The notes under the pieces were generated by a model that worked only from the letters and a program-made list of their open reading frames with translations, made no database searches and was not told the origin of the DNA. From Halobacillus_A sp043497005 (lineage in GTDB: Bacteria; Bacillota; Bacilli; Bacillales; Halobacillaceae), in the NCBI RefSeq assembly GCF_043497005.1, contig NZ_JBIEKE010000002.1, positions 620,001 through 684,000 on the forward strand: DNA of 64,000 nucleotides. Reading direction: 5' to 3'. Below are positions 62,239 through 64,000 of the stretch, piece after piece (the stretch's first letter is position 1; the number at the start of each line of letters is the position of its first letter). The position numbers were made by a program, and so were the translations under genes.

Positions 62239-62688
62239 TCACCTGTTTTTATAGTTTAGAAACTGTCTTGTAGATAATTCATCCATAGATTTGTTCTCTT
62301 CACCTTTCAACCAATCTTTGTGTCTCTGGAGACGCCTATCTATTAAACTGTCGAATTTCTTTACTTCAATATGCGCGGAAGAGAGATGATCATGAGCATT
62401 TTCCATATCATTTCTAGCTTGCTGTACCAAGGGTTGAAGCTTATTTATCTGCTTGTCCAGCTGATCTATAAAATGCTCGTGTTGAATGAAAGTCTGAGCC
62501 TTTACGGTTTGCAATTTTAACTGCTCATTGAATTGATCTTCTGCTGTTTCTTTTCTTTTTAATAGATCATATAAATCAGTGGCTACTGTTTGAAAATGAT
62601 CCACTTGCTCTTGGTAGTTTTTCTGCTTTTCTTTTTTTTCACGTTCTTGTAAATCTTTGATCTTATAAAAGGTTTGTAGGGTTGTCAC
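62239..62688 (-). CDS. fliJ: Flagellar export chaperone FliJ
   Basis: A 149-residue, almost wholly helical protein forming an antiparallel coiled coil. Typical opening: FYKIKDLQEREKKEKQ, with a conserved end RRLQRHKDWLKGEENKSMDE-like segment. FliJ sits in the FliI hexamer and couples ATP hydrolysis to the export gate. It starts at a GTG with TTAGGAGG 7-8 nt upstream; the site overlaps the fliI stop. Family likeness is weak in sequence, so context and coiled-coil pattern carry the call. Confidence 0.9.
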   Translation of the reverse strand: MTTLQTFYKIKDLQEREKKEKQKNYQEQVDHFQTVATDLYDLLKRKETAEDQFNEQLKLQTVKAQTFIQHEHFIDQLDKQINKLQPLVQQARNDMENAHDHLSSAHIEVKKFDSLIDRRLQRHKDWLKGEENKSMDELSTRQFLNYKNR

Positions 62689-62699
62689 TAGTTAACCTC

Positions 62700-64000
62700 C
62701 TAAGCTAATAACTGGGATAACGTTATAACGGACTCTTGAAAAGTAGACTTTTCATTGACGTCTTGTTTTAAAAACTTAATAATTGCGGGATGATAGTGAA
62801 TTGCCTCATCAACCTCTCTGCTGCTGCCTCGCTTGTAAGCTCCGATTTGAATAAGTTCGCTATTATCTTCATATGTAGCTAGTAACTGTCTCAATCGGTC
62901 AGCAGACTTTTTGTGCTTATCATCTACTACCTGGTTCATAACCCGGCTAATGGACTTTAAAATATTAATAGCAGGAAACTGCCCCTGTTCAGCTAATTTA
63001 CGATCTAACACAATATGACCGTCTAATATGCCTCGTACGGTATCGGATATTGGTTCATTTAAATCATCACCATCTACAAGTACTGTGTAATAGGCAGTTA
63101 TAGAACCAAGATGACTCTTACCTGTTCGCTCCAAAAGCTTAGGCAGTGCAGCAAATACAGAGGGTGTATAGCCTTTTGTCGTTGGAGGCTCACCAGCAGC
63201 TAAGCCAATCTCACGCTGTGCCATCGCAAATCTTGTAATAGAATCCATTAATAAGTTCACGTTATAGCCGCGTTCTCTAAAATACTCACTAATAGCTGTA
63301 GCTGTATAGGCTCCTTTTACTCTCATAAGAGCAGGCTGATCCGAGGTAGCAACGACGACAATCGAACGTTTCAACCCCTCTTTCCCGAGATCGTTTTCAA
63401 TAAATTCTCTGACTTCACGTCCGCGCTCACCAATGAGTGCAATAACATTAATATCCGCTGAACTATTGCGTGACATCATTCCTAACAGCGTACTCTTTCC
63501 CACACCGCTTCCGGCAAATATACCTATTCGTTGTCCCTCTCCTATAGTTAACAGCGTATCAATTGCTCTAACACCTACTTGTATAGGTTTTGAAATGGGA
63601 GGCCGCGTTAAGGGGTTAGGCGGGGACTGCTCTGTCGGATACGTTTTCAATCCTTTTGGGAGGTCATCCTCGCTCAATAATTGCCCCATTGGGTTAATCA
63701 CCTGCCCAATTAATCCCATACCGGCTTTTATTTGAAGCGGTTCTTTGGTCGCTTCTACTAAACTGCCTGGTCCAATATCCGTTAACTCGGAATATGGCAT
63801 AAGCAAGAGCTTCTCTTCTTGAAAGCCGATAACTTCTGCCGCTATTTTCTTGGCACGCGGGGAAGAAGGCGTGTGGATATAACAAACGTCTCCTATGCTT
63901 GCTTCCGGTCCTTTCGACTCCACCATCAGACCAATGACCCTTGAAATTTTCCCAAATCTTTTATATGGATCAGCCTTTTGAATGGCTTGTAATAAAAGCT
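62700..64000 (-). CDS. fliI: Flagellum-specific ATPase FliI (5' end outside window)
   Basis: An F1-beta-like ATPase that powers the flagellar exporter. The in-frame methionine at 63926 is internal: the frame stays open to the window edge and reads LLQAIQKADPYKRFGK then ISRVIGLMVESKGPEAS, the usual FliI N-terminus. About 432 residues are visible, so only a few at the start are missing. Walker A is IFAGSGVGKSTLLG, with LIGERGREVREF and LLMDSITRFAMAQREIGL as Walker B/signature. It leads fliJ and ylxF in the operon. Confidence 0.96.
   Translation of the reverse strand, partial: LLLQAIQKADPYKRFGKISRVIGLMVESKGPEASIGDVCYIHTPSSPRAKKIAAEVIGFQEEKLLLMPYSELTDIGPGSLVEATKEPLQIKAGMGLIGQVINPMGQLLSEDDLPKGLKTYPTEQSPPNPLTRPPISKPIQVGVRAIDTLLTIGEGQRIGIFAGSGVGKSTLLGMMSRNSSADINVIALIGERGREVREFIENDLGKEGLKRSIVVVATSDQPALMRVKGAYTATAISEYFRERGYNVNLLMDSITRFAMAQREIGLAAGEPPTTKGYTPSVFAALPKLLERTGKSHLGSITAYYTVLVDGDDLNEPISDTVRGILDGHIVLDRKLAEQGQFPAINILKSISRVMNQVVDDKHKKSADRLRQLLATYEDNSELIQIGAYKRGSSREVDEAIHYHPAIIKFLKQDVNEKSTFQESVITLSQLLA

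Noticed and set aside
63694..63885. 63-codon minus-strand frame inside fliI
   Set aside because: Out-of-frame shadow within a conserved ATPase.
1..64000. Mobile elements, CRISPR arrays, tRNA or rRNA genes, prophage or defence systems
   Set aside because: No transposase, repeat-spacer pattern, cloverleaf, rRNA block or phage gene was seen; the gene order is conserved core chromosome.

Overview
The window is a stretch of core chromosome from a spore-forming, flagellated, Gram-positive bacterium of the family Bacillaceae. Gene order is almost that of Bacillus subtilis from ymfH back through spoIIIE, the dap/dpa cluster, pnp-rpsO, nusA-infB, polC, the dxr-uppS block and rpsB-tsf-pyrH into the fla/che operon. 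Low GC, AAGGAGG-type ribosome binding sites, TTG/GTG starts, and the sporulation genes dpaA, dpaB and spoIIIE all agree. Several proteins have acidic tails or spacers (for example the binding lipoprotein at 6107-7222), so a moderately halophilic genus near Halobacillus, Thalassobacillus or Virgibacillus is my guess; this is inference only. Every credible gene is on the minus strand, so transcription runs from high to low coordinates.

Layout, in minus-strand reading order. (1) 64000-41373: the fla/che operon from fliI (5' end outside the window) through fliJ, ylxF, fliK, flgD, a frameshifted flagellar gene, flgE, swrD, fliL, fliM, fliY, cheY, fliOPQR, flhBAF, flhG, cheBAWCD, sigD and swrB. (2) 41212-38113: rpsB, tsf, pyrH, frr. 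(3) 37859-32035: uppS, cdsA, dxr, rasP, proS. (4) 31899-27607: polC. (5) 27376-20505: rimP, nusA, ylxR, ylxQ, infB, ylxP, rbfA, truB, ribF. (6) 20345-16573: rpsO, pnp, ylxY, ymxH. (7) 16445-11680: dpaA, dpaB, asd, dapG, dapA, making dipicolinate and lysine precursors. (8) 11590-8262: tepA, ylzJ, spoIIIE. (9) 8054-2428: a GntR regulator (ymfC) followed by a nucleoside ABC importer (nupNOPQ). (10) 2286-1: the M16 peptidase pair ymfF and ymfH (3' end outside the window).

How they work together: block 1 builds the flagellar export gate, switch, hook and chemotaxis signalling core and ends with the flagellar sigma factor. Blocks 2-6 supply translation, transcription elongation, replication, isoprenoid/phospholipid precursors and RNA turnover. 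Blocks 7-8 link lysine-pathway flux to spore-core dipicolinate and to DNA translocation into the forespore. Intrinsic terminators mark nearly every block boundary, and several sit inside blocks where no promoter fits behind them.

I found no mobile element, CRISPR array, tRNA or rRNA gene, and no clear undescribed system. The most notable anomaly is an apparent -1 frameshift exactly at an A-AAA-AAC heptamer in the flagellar gene between flgD and flgE (59385-59749). Others are a strong ribosome binding site with a 17-codon leader ORF before the nucleoside-binding lipoprotein, a 202-bp non-coding gap before sigD, terminator-like hairpins about 35-38 nt upstream of truB, tsf and proS, and absence of rnjB and mlpA from their usual places. 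No stretch over 300 bp lacks a gene.
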